A stretch of DNA of 64,000 nt, taken from NCBI GenBank assembly GCA_003586115.2, contig QVOM02000034.1:17343444-17407443 (forward strand). Reading direction: 5' to 3'. The notes beneath the pieces were generated by a model. It was not told the DNA's origin. It worked only from the letters and a program-made list of their open reading frames with translations, and did no database searches. This document shows, one piece after another, positions 11,701-22,574 of this stretch. Both the position numbers and the translations under genes were made by a program. How positions within the stretch are numbered: position 1 is the first letter of the stretch; the number at the start of each line of letters is the position of its first letter. Source of the stretch: Salvator merianae (taxonomy: Eukaryota; Chordata; Lepidosauria; Squamata; Teiidae).

Positions 11701-12026
11701 ACTCCAGCGATCTTCGGCCTGGAAATAGCCATCACACATGTGCAGGGGCAAAACCAAGCCAAAAATGCCTACTGGGCAGGCACAGGGGGGTCAGCACTTG
11801 CATCAGCGAAATAGTTGGATATACCCACTACAGCGTCACAAGAGCAGCGTCAGACAAAACGATTTCACCCCCTGTCTGGCAGAGATGGCAAGAGGCAGTT
11901 GCAGGAGCTACACAAGATCCTGCTTTTTCCTTTCTCTGTCTGGAAGCAGCCTCTGTGTGATCTATCTTCTCATCACACCAAGCTTCCTTCTGCCTGGCTC
12001 AGCAGCTGTGCCAGTTTGGATGCCAA

Positions 12027-12064
12027 GATAGACAGACTGTCACTTGATAGACAGACTGTCACTT
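12027..12064. repeat. 19-bp tandem duplication
   Basis: The 19-base unit GATAGACAGACTGTCACTT occurs twice head to tail with no mismatch (12027-12045 and 12046-12064). It lies just upstream of the CR1 fragment. Confidence 0.9.
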
Positions 12065-12082
12065 GAGAAGATGAGAAGCTAG

Positions 12083-12638
12083 ATCAAGGGGCTGGAACAC
12101 CTTCCTTACAAAATCAGGCTGCAATGTCTTGGCCTCTTCAGCCTTGAAAAATGGCGTTTAAGAGGGGACCTGATTGAAGTATATAAAAGGATGTGAAATC
12201 ATGCATGGTATGAATAAGGTGGATAGAGAGAAAGTATTTTCTCCATCACACAACACTAGGACCAGGGGGCACTCTATGAAGCTGATGGGTAGGAGAGTTA
12301 GGACTGGCAAGGGGAAGTATTTTTTCATCCAGAGGGTCATCGGTCTATGGAATTTATTACCGGAAGAGGTGGTGACAGCGATCAGCCTAGACAGCTTTAA
12401 GAATGGATTGGACAGATTCATGGAGGTCAGGCGTATCAATGGTACTGCCTCCAGATTGGAAAGACAGGCAGGAGGCCTGTAAAACCCATTTGCAAGGAGT
12501 CAAGAGCAGGTGAAGGTTTTGCCTTTTTATTCTGCTTGAGAATGCCCAGAAGCAATTGGTGGGCCACTGTGTGGAACATTATGCTGGACTAGATGGGCGG
12601 TGGCCTGATCCAGCAAGGCTCCTCTTATGTTCTTATGC
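12083..12638 (+). mobile_element. CR1/L3-clade LINE 3' end, second copy
   Basis: It is collinear with the copy at 6066-6868 from the KRLEHLP-equivalent point to the GGCCTGATCCAGCAAGGCTC and TTATGTTC tail. An open frame of about 100 codons (12174-12482) contains a DREKVFSPSHN segment and a VIGLWNLLPEEVV segment, the last conserved part of CR1 ORF2. The 5' end is truncated deeper than in the first copy. Frames are broken before 12174. Confidence 0.87.
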
Positions 12639-12639
12639 C

Positions 12640-13540
12640 AAGCACTTCATTAGCTCTGTGGCACAGTTTGTGCCTGGGACAATCAGAAATGGGGCAGTTT
12701 GGGGCAGTAAACTGAACTGAGGCACATACCTGTTTGGAAACATCACCTATGCTTTTCACTAGTGAGACACCAAGTTGCCATCCTTTTCCTATAAGAAATT
12801 ATTTACAATTTCAACAGAATTTCTAGAACCAAAATGTGTTCAAAATCAGCTTTTGATCTTCCCTTTCAATATTGCAAATATTGACAAAGCAAGTTGTTGG
12901 ATATTTGAATCCTCAGAAACAAAGGAAACAGACTATGTTATTACAACAAAGCCTTTCCCCTGAATGTTCCTAATTTCCCATGTTTTAAATGGTTTACATA
13001 AGTTCTATGTAGCGGCACATAAAAAACCTGTCCTGAATTAATGATGAAATGTAATTAAAAGCTGGAAATAGTTTGGGAGAAGCAAGGGGAATTTCTGCAA
13101 TTCTTTTTCGCACAAACATTGCATAATGTTAAAAATGTCACAGATTTCCATTGAACTTAATTTCATTCTTCATGTGGCTGTGGGTTGTAGAAGAATTTTT
13201 AAAAACAGCTCTGAAGCTGGCAGAGTTTGAGGAGCTCACGCATAGCGTATTAAGTTTCAAATCTAAGCTTTACCAAAGAATGCTTATGCGCTTAATTCCT
13301 TTGCTTTGGACTATTCTTATCCCATAAGCCTCGATATGAGCTGCTGCTAGCTGATATACTTTAATTTCCCAGCAGTTATCTTGTATGCAGGCACAGGTGC
13401 AAGAGCTGTGGCCGCTCAGTGGGGCCACTCCCAGGGGGCACTGCAGCAGCTGCAGAGAATTCAGCATGCACATGATTGTGAAAAAGGGAGTGTGAGGCAG
13501 TGGCCAAGATACCACATGTCATGCTGTTTCTTCTCTTACA
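12640..13540. other. unrecognised non-coding stretch
   Basis: I see nothing assignable. It has low CpG content, short frames and no repeat signature. Confidence 0.4.
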
Positions 13541-13542
13541 GT

Positions 13543-13722
13543 GGCCCTTTCTGCACTTGGCTTTATTCTGGACTATATCTCAGAATAGGGACCTGCAATC
13601 CACACGCTACTGCTGATTATAGCAGGCCCCAGGTGGGGCCTGCCATAGTTCATAGTAGTATGCAGATGGCAGATCCCTATTCCATGATATAATCTGGAGT
13701 AAGGTCAAGTGCAGAAAGGGCC
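13543..13722. mobile_element. non-autonomous DNA transposon, family A (180 bp, near complete)
   Basis: The termini GGCCCTTTCTGCACTTG and CAAGTGCAGAAAGGGCC are perfect 17-bp inverted repeats. Inversion continues inward with mismatches: TTTATTCTGGACTATATC pairs with GATATAATCTGGAGTAA, and AATAGGGACCTGC with a CAGATCCCTATT block. No matching 3-bp flank is seen at this copy. It encodes nothing. Confidence 0.78.
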
Positions 13723-13764
13723 ATTAAGTGGTATATCATGGCTCCCACTATGAACCATATAGAA

Positions 13765-13865
13765 TATTTATTTATTTAATTAATTAATTTGTTAATTCAT
13801 TTGTATCTCTCCCTTCACCCAAAGGTGTTAGGGTGGGTCACAGCATACATTAAAATGCAAAACAT
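13765..13865 (-). mobile_element. L2/SINE-type 3' tail, reverse strand
   Basis: An (ATTT)n-like run is followed by TATCTCTCCCTTCACCCAAAG and GGGTGGGTCACAGCATACA. Read in reverse this is the usual L2 end: ...TGACCCACCC...GGTGAAGGGAGAGATA followed by an A-rich tail. Confidence 0.55.
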
Positions 13866-14395
13866 TAAAACAGAGGCCATGTCCAGCCAGACTGGGGATA
13901 AATAGCACTATTATGGCTTAGCTATGTTGGACTGCCACACGTGTCTATGGCAACTCCAGCATAATCCCATAATACCTGGGTGAAAACCCTCTGTAACCTG
14001 TTTCTGGAAAACCAACTCTGAACGCAGCTTGTCCCAAAATAGCACTACCTGTTTAGATGCTGCCAGTGGGAGATTCTATCTTGAACATGGCCAGCTCAGG
14101 TGCAAGACCCAAAAAAGGCAGCCATGCATGTGTGGTGGTGGTGATCACACAGTTCCAGATATTTCTTGCCATTGAAATGCCCAAATCTGCACGTCATTAC
14201 ATCATGTGAGCACAATGCCAACCCTGTGCTGTGCAGTCAACAAATGAGTATTCTGGAAGAACTTTACTCCAGAATATTGCTTGTTAGCGCAATTTTTGGG
14301 CAGCGTCTGAAGTCAGCCATATTTAAAGTATTAATCCACATACAGCCCATTACTGCTTCCAGCCCATTACTGCTTGACGGACGCTGTCATGGTGA
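13866..14395. other. mostly unrecognised, possible transposon debris
   Basis: The words CCAGCCAGACTGG, TTCTGGAAAACCAACTC and ATTCTGGAAGAACTTTACTCC resemble family I interiors, but ends could not be fixed. No gene is seen. Confidence 0.3.
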
Positions 14396-14404
14396 GGATC
14401 AGGC

Positions 14405-14555
14405 ATGGCTACTGGCGTTCGCACCCGTGAACGCCGGTAGCTGGCTTCAGGTAAATTTATAGACCTTGTAGTGCAGATTGTGTCCGCACGTTGGGGTCTA
14501 TTCCACCTTAGCATGGCATAATTATCCAATGCTAAGGTGGAAAGTGCAAAAACGC
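14405..14555. mobile_element. partial family D-like DNA transposon
   Basis: Two hairpins mark this piece. GCTACTGGCGTTC pairs with GAACGCCGGTAGC (about 14409-14442, one mismatch), and CCACCTTAGCAT (14503-14514) pairs exactly with ATGCTAAGGTGG (14529-14540). The second is followed by AAAGTGCAAAAAC, matching the end structure of the D copies, where a terminal TTGCACTTTC is followed by a palindrome. Confidence 0.5.
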
Positions 14556-14584
14556 TGTACTTCTCCAAGAGAAAGAAAACCACT

Positions 14585-15216
14585 GTAGAACCGTATCTCT
14601 AGTTTTCAATTCCTGAAATTGTTGTGTCAAGATATCATGGTCGATGTTATCAAAAGTCTTGGAAAATTTAAGGAGAATCAACAGGGTTGCATTGCCCCAT
14701 CTCTCTCCTGATAGAGCTCATCCTTCAGGGCAACCAAGGCAATCTTAGTACTATACCCTTGCCTGGATCCATTTTCTCCAAGCATGCCTGCAGCTGGGTA
14801 GCTACTACTCTCTCCACTACCTTGCCCCAAAAGTTGATATTAACAACTGGGTGGTAGTTGTTTAACACCTCTGAATCCTCCCGAATAAGAAGCTTCCTTA
14901 AGTGCTGCTGGCACCTCCCCCTCCTGCAATGTAGTATTTATTACTTTCTAGATCCACCTAGTCATATCTCCTCAGCTAGTTTAAATTATCCATAAGGGCA
15001 AGAATCAAGGAATCGAGTGGTTGGCCAAACCCCTGCAAGCAGCTTGTCTACCTCCTCATTCCTCAACAACTGAAACTGATCCAAAATAACAGATCCAGAC
15101 GATGCTCTGGATACCTCCACTGGACTACTTCCAACTGTGGAGTCTAATTCCTTGCAAATGTTCACAGTTTCTTTTCTTATATTGGATAGAAGATTAGTGC
15201 TGCCACCTGACCACAT
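14585..15216 (-). mobile_element. L2-like reverse transcriptase fragment, reverse strand
   Basis: Sense reads from 15216 down. It contains an EEVDKLLAGVWPTTRFLD segment matching DEVDKLVAGIWPTTYPLD of the L2 copy at 44.2 kb. Further down are remnants of the finger and palm region, about 14870-14600 (ALVALKDEL and a segment equivalent to the LLDLSAAFDTVDH box, badly decayed). Several in-frame stops occur. It abuts the poly-GAA end of the SINE at 15217, so the SINE may have inserted at its edge. Confidence 0.72.
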
Positions 15217-15280
15217 GAAGAAGAAGAAGAAGAAGAAGAAGAAGAAGAAGAAGAAGAAGAGGAGGAGGAGGAAGAAGAAC
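15217..15280. repeat. (GAA)n microsatellite
   Basis: This is a nearly pure GAA run with a short GGA interruption near its right end. It forms the 3' tail of the reverse-oriented SINE that follows, since the same SINE at 42.7 kb carries a shorter run at the same place. Confidence 0.92.
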
Positions 15281-15541
15281 TTGGTTTTTATACCCCGCTT
15301 TTCTCGGCTGAAGCTGACTCAAGGTTATTTTTCGCCCGAAGGCTTACATCTATCTATCTTCCGCATCACACAATGTGATGTTCCCTATTCATCTACTTGC
15401 AATTACTTGTTTTCAAACAACTAGGTTGGCTGGAGCTAGAGGCCAGTAGAGGGCGCTCATCCCTTCTACACGGCAGACAGGGGCCTTGAACTCCGATCCT
15501 CCTATTGAAAGATCAGTGCCTTAGCCACCTGCGCCATATAG
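15281..15541 (-). mobile_element. tRNA-derived SINE with L2-type tail, copy 1
   Basis: Read on the minus strand, the head contains a polymerase III A-box-like GTGGCTAAGGC and a B-box-like GAGTTCAAGGCCC. Body sequence follows, then the tail GTCAGCTTCAGCCGAGAAAA and GCGGGGTATAAAAACC, ending in (TTC)n. It matches the copy at 42721-43008 along its whole length, except that an AAGCGGCTTACA segment is missing here. The tail stem resembles those of L2 LINEs, the likely mobilising partner. It does not encode a functional tRNA. Confidence 0.85.
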
Positions 15542-15599
15542 GACTTTTTGTGCCTTTTCTTCTCTTAGTTTTGGGCCCAAAGTAAAAGAGGAAATGGGA

Positions 15600-15770
15600 C
15601 ACTGTGGCAGTTGTGGTCTCCCAACCCAATAATGTAGGAAAAGAAATGATATAGAAGTCTTTTATGGAGGTGCCGTGGCACCTGCAGTCTCCCACCCTAT
15701 GTAAGAAAAAAAAAAAAGCACAAAAAATCCTTTATTGGCAGTCTTGATGCTGTGGCAAAGGGAGCGACCC
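15600..15770. repeat. degenerate short tandem repeat (three units of about 72-76 bp)
   Basis: GTGGCAGTTGTGGTCTCCCA at 15604 is echoed by GTGGCACCTGCAGTCTCCCA at 15676. Each is followed by an ATGTARGAAAA word and an A-rich run. A third, weaker start (GTGGCAAAGGG) lies near 15752. Confidence 0.5.
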
Positions 15771-15779
15771 AGCTATGTA

Positions 15780-16585
15780 AACCTTACCTAAGGCTGTTTT
15801 CTCATGCATACCACACTGCTCTGGAACAGAGTGAGACGCTCTGTTCTGGGATAAGCAACCTGTCTCAGGTGTTGCTGCTAGCTTGGGATATATCGTTCGT
15901 CATAACAGTGCTATATTTCCCCCGTCTGGACAGTGCCTAACTTGGCCATTTCTTGTTAAAATCTTACAAGTATTCCAGTCTGGAGAATAGACAGTATATG
16001 CCAGATTAACAATAGATACCAGAGAAATGATTCAGATTCATTCTTTATTTGGAAGGTTACTTAATAGGACTGCTTTTAGTTAACTTTTCCCTGACTCTTT
16101 AACTTACTCATTGCAAACTTAAATGGGGTCTCAGGTGTTAACTATCTTTGCAGATGGTATAGCACAGATATTGCATGTTATGACACATTAGCAGGACTCC
16201 CTATAAATTACTCAAAATAAGAAGCTTTAGTAGCTCAAAGCATCTAAAGGCCCCAGACTGGGAAGTTGGCTATAATGTGTAGCAAGCAACCTTAACTTAT
16301 ATCCAGAAGTACATATGTTATGGAATATCCTATCTGAACACTGAAGGGATGAGTACAGTACCAATAGGCACCAAATGTTTTGAGGCACTTTGTTAACAGG
16401 GCAGATCAGGTCTGTTTTCAAGCAATCCAAAGAGATCCAAAACATCATGTAAATCCATGCACTGGCACCCCATAATCCATGTTTCATTAGCTGTCATGGG
16501 AAATGTCTTCATTCAATGTTTCCAGTCTTTCTCAGATCATAAGGCCATGGTATATGGTTTAAACTACTCCACTGTCTGAGACTAA
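15780..16585. other. unrecognised non-coding stretch
   Basis: I see no gene, RNA or repeat that can be supported here. Confidence 0.4.
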
Positions 16586-17192
16586 GGACAGATTCTCACT
16601 TACCTGACTGGTAAGATACAATAATACTATACTGGGTGGGTCAGGTTGAAGTGTGGTGGCAACCATTTGCACTATGCGCATTTGATTAGCCCCGCACCTG
16701 ACTAGCAGGGTTTGCAGTGCAAATAGTCTGCCTGGATCACCACTGCATAGTCCAAACCAGCATCCAGTGAGATTCGGACATTGCCACAATGATATTGTCA
16801 CCAGAGGCAGCGGCTGGTTTTAAGGGCGGGTGTTCATAACCTGCAGAAAGCACGATTGCTGTTCGCAGAGCCTCCAGGCCTCCGTACTGTCGCAGCTGCA
16901 ACAGTATGGAGGCCTGGAGGCCCCACAAAGAGCAATCGTGTGCTTTCCGCGGGTTACAAACACCTGCCCTTAAAGCCAGCGGCCGTCGCTGATTGCCACA
17001 ATGATCTGGAGCTGTGAATGACTGTGTGGCTGCAGTCATACATCCCATGTCCCCTCGCTGTGCAGTACCTGGAAGAGGTGCAGATCCACTTTAAGTTGTC
17101 CACAGCTGGATTGCTGGATGTTAGGCAGGTCTGGATGAGCTGCGGCTGTCTTCACTTGTGGACAGGGTTGACCAGGAAAGTAAGAGCCTGCC
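16586..17192. mobile_element. non-autonomous DNA transposon, family G (about 607 bp) with a large internal fold-back
   Basis: The left end is GGACAGATTCTCACTTACCT; the reverse complement of the right end is GGCAGGCTCTTACTTTCCTG. The flanks are TAA on the left and TTA on the right, so a 3-bp duplication is possible but not exact. Inside, 16808-16985 folds on itself: CAGCGGCTGGTTTTAAGGGC pairs with the complement near 16970-16985, GCACGATTGCT with AGCAATCGTG, and GCCTCCAGGCCTCC with GGAGGCCTGGAGGC. CpG content is higher than in the flanks. No transposase is seen. Confidence 0.62.
16808..16985. repeat. large imperfect palindrome (about 178 bp)
   Basis: The arms of about 80-85 bases are strongly complementary. 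The centre is around GTACTGTCGCAGCTGCAACAG. Pairing blocks run from the GCGGCTGGTTTTAAGGGC word at the left edge to its complement at the right, with a few indels. It lies in the middle of the family G element. Confidence 0.8.
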
Positions 17193-17315
17193 TTATTGTG
17201 AACTAGACTTTAGGGCCTGTTCTATCAGTGAAAGACACTCTAAAGGGGTTTAAGCAGGTGTCTTTCCCAGACCAACCTTGAGGAAGCAAGGATTGAAGCA
17301 GGAGTTTTTTGGGGG

Positions 17316-17356
17316 GATTACCACTGAGATATGGATTTTTACCACTGAGATATGGT
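17316..17356. repeat. short direct duplication
   Basis: TTACCACTGAGATATGG occurs twice, 22 bases apart (starting 17318 and 17340). It is a simple local duplication. Confidence 0.85.
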
Positions 17357-17359
17357 CCT

Positions 17360-18540
17360 TTTCTTTTCACTGTAGTGAAACACCAGCCAGCATGGGAAGC
17401 ACATTGGCAATACTGAGTGTCTCAAGGGATATAGGTCTCACATGTGACAACCATTAACTTTATGTTCTCTGAATCTATTGACCATTCGCTGCCATGCCAA
17501 CTGCCCCAATATAGTTTATATTTTATTGTGTTTTATTATAAAACTTTATGGCCATTTGGAAGCAGTATTCGCAAACCCACAAGTCTTGGGGCAGTGGGTG
17601 GCCCAAGCAAATCTTTGTAATAGGCTAAATATCAAGCCTTCTTATGATCTCCAGTTTTATAGTCTCGCCTGCCTGCTTACTTGCTTTCTTTCTTATGGTA
17701 CATATATACAAAAAGAAGGAGATTGTGTCTTATTCAGATCCTTTCAAAGTAGAAGTAACAAAAACAATCTGTTTTTGCTGAAGACGACAGTAATAGCCAT
17801 TCTCATTTGTCCTTCTATAGGAAACAGATTTTTAGTTTAAATATGTTCTGAGAGTAGGATGAATTTTATCCAGAATGAAATTGTTGCCATGAGGAGAGCA
17901 CAATTATCTACAATATCAGTAGATGCACCAACGACAAGGGATTAGAAATGTACATTCGTTCAGATGAAAACTCTTACAATGCTAAATCAGCAGTGATAAT
18001 TGACCGCTTTGGCCAATGATTATGGAAGTTTGAAAAGGGAATTTTCCAAAGCTCACAATTCCATTTTCTTTTGGGGGGGGAAGGGGGGAAGGGATGTAGG
18101 ACATTAATTCTATGACACCCAAACTATATCTTTGTTTTCTGTGTGCAATGCATTTGCTCATAGAAGTTTACTTTCTTATTATATACTCTTGACACTTTTC
18201 ACTTCAAGTCGGTTTGCAGTCATACCAAGTCTGAAAAAATATAGCGGACAAAAAGGAAAACAAGAGGGATTGCAAAAAGCAACATTACCTAAATTCTGAA
18301 ATTTTTTTGCTTGTAAAACTCATATTATTGAAGTGGAACTTTTGGCCTTTGAAATGTGGCTGGACTTTATCTTCCATCAGCTCTAGACAGAATGACCAGT
18401 TTTCAGGAAAGATGAGGTTTGTGGCCCAGTAAATTTTCAATCAGGAACAGGTAACCTGTGAATCTCCAGGAGTTATCCCAAGTTCTTTAACTGAATAACT
18501 TTGGTTTACAACCCTATTTACATTACAGAAATATGCAGCT
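17360..18540. other. unrecognised non-coding stretch
   Basis: A G-run with A interruptions (18070-18090) is the only visible feature. No gene or repeat family is recognised. Confidence 0.4.
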
Positions 18541-18556
18541 AATATGCAACTACTAT

Positions 18557-18951
18557 GGGTCTTTTCACACTTACCAGTGCAGTGCTTCTATCTGATCATA
18601 GGTCAGGACTGTATGCACTGCTCCGTCACTGCAGCCACCCTGAAGTGGGATAGCTCCTCCCTGGAGCCATCTAGCTGTGGACTGCTAAAAATCAGTCCAC
18701 AGTCTGCTCAGAAGCATCCGGATCAATCCTGGGGAGGTGGATCTGCACCACTTCTGGGTGCGGCGCAGTGCAGTGATAGGCGTGGGTTGCATGACTGTGG
18801 CTATGAAGTTGTTTTCAGCATCTGGATCATCATGGCAACGTCTGGTCTCTCACTGGCTGCCAATTCAGATGTCTTGCTGTCTGGGCTAGCCGTTTGCACT
18901 GTGAGTGCTGCTGGCCAGGTATGTTCAGTACTTCTAGTGTGAATGGCTGCC
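18557..18951. mobile_element. possible non-autonomous DNA transposon (family K)
   Basis: The left terminus GGGTCTTTTCACACTTACCA resembles the other elements in this window. The reverse complement of the proposed right end is GGCAGCCATTCACACTAG, sharing TTCACACT. The interior holds paired words such as CAGTGCAGTGC and GCAGTGCAGTG. No matching flanks were found, so both ends are tentative. Confidence 0.4.
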
Positions 18952-18971
18952 ACAGCACTCCAACCTTACCG

Positions 18972-19003
18972 GCCTGGTATGGTACTCTTATACCATACCA
19001 GGC
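18972..19003. repeat. perfect 13-bp hairpin
   Basis: GCCTGGTATGGTA (18972-18984) and TACCATACCAGGC (18991-19003) are exact complements around a 6-base loop. It lies just right of element K and may be a piece of it or of another fold-back element. Confidence 0.85.
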
Positions 19004-19111
19004 TGGAAAACGTGAACAGGTCCTATGTTTAAAACTTTGGATCATTGTCATGTTGGATTGTTTCTCTGTAGAACTAATCAAAGACAGCAGTTCAAATAAC
19101 TTTCTTTCTCT

Positions 19112-19290
19112 GGTCCTTTCTGCACTGGGCTTTATTCCCGATTACTTCTGGAATAGGAGCCTGCCATCCACATGGTAATTCATTCAGTGGTAGACACTGG
19201 GAGAGACCTGCTGCAGTTTGCCCCAGCATGTGGATGGGAGGCTCTTACTCTTGAACACAATCTGGAATAAGGCCTAGTGCAGAAAGAGCC
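19112..19290. mobile_element. non-autonomous DNA transposon, family A (179 bp)
   Basis: It begins GGTCCTTTCTGCACTGGGCT and ends AGTGCAGAAAGAGCC. The interior TTTATTCCCGATTACTTC and the CCTGCCATCCACATG words match the other A copies. The left flank is TCT and the right flank TAT, so the 3-bp duplication is imperfect. Confidence 0.75.
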
Positions 19291-20570
19291 TATATTGCTG
19301 CTAACAGTCTGAAATAATGGAGAATCCTCTTCATCCACACAGAAACATACATTGATGGGTCTTTTTATCATATCACACTTTTTAGCTTTTAGCTATTTTA
19401 TATCTTGAACATGCACTGTGCACTATCAGAGGTCCTACTTTGTTAAACCAAAATACCTGAGTATGTGAATGTACCTGCTCCTCTCCCAGTCTGTCTTTTG
19501 GTTGCATCCACGCAGGTATAGGAAGGCATCTGGGTCCCCACGGGTTCAGCTTCTACATGCCTGAGAGTTCTGTGGGTGCAGGTCTCTCCTCCAAGGGTGC
19601 TTGTGGGCCAGCAGGTTCCCTCAGAGGTGTCCTTTCCACAGAATGGATAACACACTCCAAGGGTGCCCACTACCCTCAGGCACTTGTGCAACTTGGCAGC
19701 CACGTGAGTGACTTACCTTGCCCCTGCTGGGCATGTGTTGTGCTGAAAATGGCCCACTTCAGGGCCATGTGCAGCCCAAGGGGGAATCCTGCTGTGCCCT
19801 CTCTTCAAAGCTAGGGAACACTGAAGCTTTGAAGGTTCTCTGGTTTTGAAGGAGAGAGTGAGGCATGTGGCATGTAGTCATCATACATCCTTCCCCTGGG
19901 GTAAAGAACTAGCTCTCCCACCATTTAAGCTCTTGTCCCAACCACTGGGCCTATTCACACTTTGTACTAACAACATCTCACAAGCAAAGTGTTTCCATAC
20001 TTCATGGAGGCCCTTGCAGTTGGGAGCAACAAATTGCTGCTCCCGATCACAACTAGCTGTGGAGCACAAATCACTTACAAGAGCTGAATTCTGTTTTTTT
20101 GGCACTCCAAAGTCCACTTCATCTTTATTACAAGAGCTGAACCCTGGTTGTTGACTTGCACTGGGGTCCGCTACCTCCTCCCTTCAACAAGAAGTGAACT
20201 TTGGTCACTCCTAGTGTGCTTGCTTTATGAGTAGGTCTCTGCTTCATGAAGGCTTTTGCTGAAATCACTGCTGACATCACCGTTCGACTAGAGAAAGAGA
20301 TCTGAGCTGCCTCCTCTTTCCTAACTGCTGTGTTCGTGTGTGTGTTTGCAACACAGTCCCAGTGGAGAATCCATTATCAGTTAAACTAAACCAGAAGTCT
20401 TTAAAAATCCTGTGTGTATGGGGGAACGCTGCTAAATACATGTGTTTAGATAGAGCAGTTCCCATAGCAGTAGGCTGCTAGGCAGAAGGCTGAAAGCCAG
20501 AACATCTAAGGTAGCTTTCTTTGAAATGCTAACTGTTCCACAAACAGGGCCAGCTAGGCAGACAGAGCTG
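19291..20570. other. unrecognised stretch
   Basis: About 19500-19830 is GC-richer and gives modest open frames on both strands, without recognisable domains or clear exon boundaries. A GTGTGTGTGTTTG run lies near 20338. No gene can be supported. Confidence 0.35.
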
Positions 20571-20574
20571 AAAT

Positions 20575-20805
20575 GTGTCAATGCGTGGATGAGGCATTGG
20601 TGCCAGCAAGAGGGTTTCCGATTTATTAGGAATTGGAAAACATTTTAGGAAAAGCTGGCCCTGTACAGGAGGGATAGGCTCCATTTGAACCAAACTGGAA
20701 TCAAATTGCTGGCGTTTAAATTCAAAAAGGTGGCAGAACAGCTTTTAAGGAATAGTGAGGGAATGACATTGACAGGCGTGGAAGAGTATCCAGTTCAGGA
20801 ATAGC
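20575..20805 (+). mobile_element. LINE ORF1 remnant, SGNH/esterase-like C-terminus
   Basis: The plus strand encodes VNAWMRHWCQQEGFRFI and, after a short break, LYRRDRLHLNQTGIKLLAFK followed by FKKVAEQLL. The D-x-x-HLN-x-x-G block is the catalytic Asp-His region of the SGNH hydrolase (esterase) domain found in ORF1 of CR1- and L2-type LINEs. The N-terminal GDS nucleophile block is not in this fragment. An in-frame stop lies near 20640. The domain assignment is from motif recognition; the exact LINE family is not resolved. Confidence 0.68.
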
Positions 20806-22225
20806 CATTGCTTAACGAAGGGGTTGATATGAATTGCCTCTGTCCTAGAAGGGACATGGTGGAAATAGGTAAGTTGGAGTTGATAGCTATTCAAAGAGAC
20901 CCAAATAAATTTTGGGAAACGTCAGAAATCAGAAGGATATAGAGAAAGATGCTGTGCTCCTACGCAAACGCCAAACGTCTGGGGGCCGAAGTGGTGAACT
21001 GGAAGGCATCATTTTAGAAGAGATTATAGATATAGAGGACAACACTGAAACCAGGCCTCTCCAAAGGGAACGTTTGTTTGTGATGGATAGCAGCATGTGC
21101 TAGAGTCTGTCCTGTCCATCACAGGGACTGAGAATAAATGTTCCCCAGCCTCCAGAGTTGAAGGCCAGAGGGATTACTGTGGCAAGACAAAAATGGGGCC
21201 CAGTGAAATGCCAGCGGATTCTGCGTGCCATCTGGACTTGTCCACCACGGGGAATGCTCAACAGACCACTTTAAAGTTGTCTCTTGTTAATGCACTCTTT
21301 GGTGCCATCTTCGCAACAGGCACTATGCCAGCTACCTGTGTCATGCAGACAGAGCAAACCCTGGGAAGTACGACCTCTTGAGGACCATTCTATCATGTAG
21401 ATGCTGCAGTCTTTGGAGGCAGCTAGCACAGTCCTCAGGGACCATATGGAAACTGCTATATTCTTGGAAAAATAATATATTCAACAAGAACACTGTAGAA
21501 TTTTACGTCCACTGTACTGGAAATGTAGTTCCTGTGAAATGGTCCTTCTCACCAATAAATTAATTGGCCAGAAGGGGCATTAGGAGTATAGGCAGCCATT
21601 ATGTCATCTAACCCTTCTTGTTTTGTCTCTGCTCTCAACCACATAGGCACTGATCCTGTTTCTCAAGCAGAGATCATAGATATATTGCTTCCTTTGTCTT
21701 CAGAAGACTTGTAAATAAATAGATATCCACCCTTACCTGTAATTATGATAAGGTCTTTGCTACCTTGATGTATTTCACCAAAAATTGCAGGCAACCTCCT
21801 TGTATCTTGTTTAAGTAAAGTAAAACTGCACTCCATAAACTGTGGCTGCAACCACATGGCCAAGAAAAGACCACCTGGTAAGGGTCCAGGGAGTGTAGCA
21901 TCTGCACAGTGGTGCCAACATTGTGCTTGCAGCCCACCTCCAAAGATCAGAAAGAAATCTAGAGGTATCTTTCTATGACCATTTCCTGTCCAATACTTCA
22001 CTGTGCTAGACAAAATCTTTGACGCTGGGGAACTTTTGCTCTCTGGCTTTGAAGCCTGAATGAGTAGGGGGTGCCAGGTGTGTACATGCCACACCTTTTG
22101 ACCCTTCAGTAGGGTCATCCAGATCATGATGCAGATAAGCATTATGCAGATAAGTAGCCTTTATTCAAGGAGTAGGGATGCAGTCTGTAAGGAGGAGCTT
22201 CTAGCTAGAACAGCTCAGAATTATT
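20806..22225. other. unrecognised stretch, possibly LINE-derived at its left edge
   Basis: Sequence immediately after the ORF1 remnant may continue the same LINE, but I cannot identify domains. The remainder shows no supported gene. A 159-codon open frame on the minus strand (21663-22142) has no recognisable motif. Confidence 0.35.
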
Positions 22226-22227
22226 AT

Positions 22228-22545
22228 TATTATTATTTGCATTTTTATTCCACCCTATATCCGAAGGTCTCAGGGCAGGTTACAACATTAAAAACCAATA
22301 TAAATGAACATACTATAACAATAACAGTGTCTGAAAATGGGGAGGAAAAGCTATTTCCTTATTGAGCCAAAGGCCAGGACAAAGAGGTGCATCTTCATTG
22401 CTTTCCTAAGTAAAGTGAACGTGCATGATGCTCCTCAGGGGGAGACTATTCCATAGTCTGGGAGCCATCACTGAGAAGGCCCTATCCCGGGTACTCACCC
22501 CTTTTGGTACTGACAGTGGTGGTACAACCAGAAGGGCATCCCCTA
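22228..22545 (-). mobile_element. L2-like LINE 3' end, reverse strand
   Basis: An (ATT)n run at the left is followed by CCACCCTATATCCGAAGGTC and TCAGGGCAGGTTACAAC, the reverse of the L2 terminal stem. Further right, the minus strand encodes RAFSVMAPRLWNSLPL, the conserved L2 C-terminal motif. It is truncated at about 22545. Confidence 0.78.
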
Positions 22546-22574
22546 TGTTTACATTTATTTACAGACTAATATCT

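Noticed and set aside
15500..15541. tRNA gene
   Set aside because: A- and B-box-like words are present on the minus strand, but there is no cloverleaf acceptor stem and the unit continues into a SINE body and tail.
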